From Companilactobacillus suantsaicola (lineage in GTDB: Bacteria > Bacillota > Bacilli > Lactobacillales > Lactobacillaceae), in assembly GCF_004745525.1 (NCBI RefSeq), contig NZ_RKLY01000013.1:1-64000 (forward strand): a stretch of DNA of 64,000 nucleotides. The letters run 5' to 3'. The position numbers were made by a program, and so were the translations under genes. Below the pieces are notes generated by a model. It saw only the letters and a list, made by a program, of their open reading frames with translations, ran no database searches and was not told where the DNA came from. Each line of letters begins with the position of its first letter. Within the stretch, counting starts at the first letter, position 1. Positions 62,515 to 64,000 of the stretch are shown here, in pieces.

Positions 62515-64000
<1,486 letters not shown>

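Overview
The window is a low-GC Gram-positive chromosome segment with the gene order of a Lactobacillaceae core region: rpoE-pyrG-murA, murF-cshA-acpS-alr, pth-mfd-rqcP-divIC-tilS-hpt-ftsH-hslO-dusB-lysS, clpC-rpoB-rpoC, the str operon and the S10-spc operon. The L-lactate dehydrogenase, the Lsa-type ABC-F protein, the poly-Asp RpoE and the general sequence style suggest the Companilactobacillus (former Lactobacillus alimentarius/farciminis) group. The family assignment is firm; the genus is an inference I could not test. There is no phage, insertion sequence or CRISPR array.

Layout. 1-136: truncated copy of a palindromic repeat. 137-2286 (minus): HD phosphohydrolase and a lipoate ligase/LipL-like gene. 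2342-8633: DUF1934 gene, rpoE, pyrG with a CTP-sensing type attenuator, murA with Asp at the fosfomycin-cysteine position, an Lsa-like ABC-F gene behind an attenuator-like leader, and rpmE2. 8669-9591: repeat-filled gap. 9592-10824 (minus): MFS efflux gene. 10908-13873: murF and cshA. 13874-14789: second repeat-filled gap. 14790-17513: acpS, alr, ald. 17558-19312 (minus): c-di-AMP-type CBS protein gene and ldh. 19459-34098: a long run for translation quality control, DNA repair, division, proteolysis and tRNA modification, ending in lysS. 34257-36277: a solitary ABC exporter and another repeat. 36278-36773: five tRNA genes. 37015-47048: clpC, rpoB, rpoC. 47134-48607: an esterase and comC (convergent). 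48839-51917: rpsL-rpsG-fusA. 51972-53177 (minus): CPBP protease. 53461-64000: S10-spc operon, running off the window inside adk.

Most genes belong to cell growth: ribosome, RNA polymerase, tRNA, peptidoglycan precursors, CTP supply and proteolysis. Several are preceded by leaders with visible RNA structure (pyrG, ABC-F, rpoB, rpsL, rpsJ), so much of the regulation here seems to act on the nascent transcript.

The most unusual element is a family of intergenic palindromes of about 175 bp. There are five good copies plus at least two degenerate ones. Each can fold into a long outer stem enclosing two hairpins. The stem sequences differ between copies while pairing is kept, which is the covariation expected of a structure under selection. 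I do not recognise the family.
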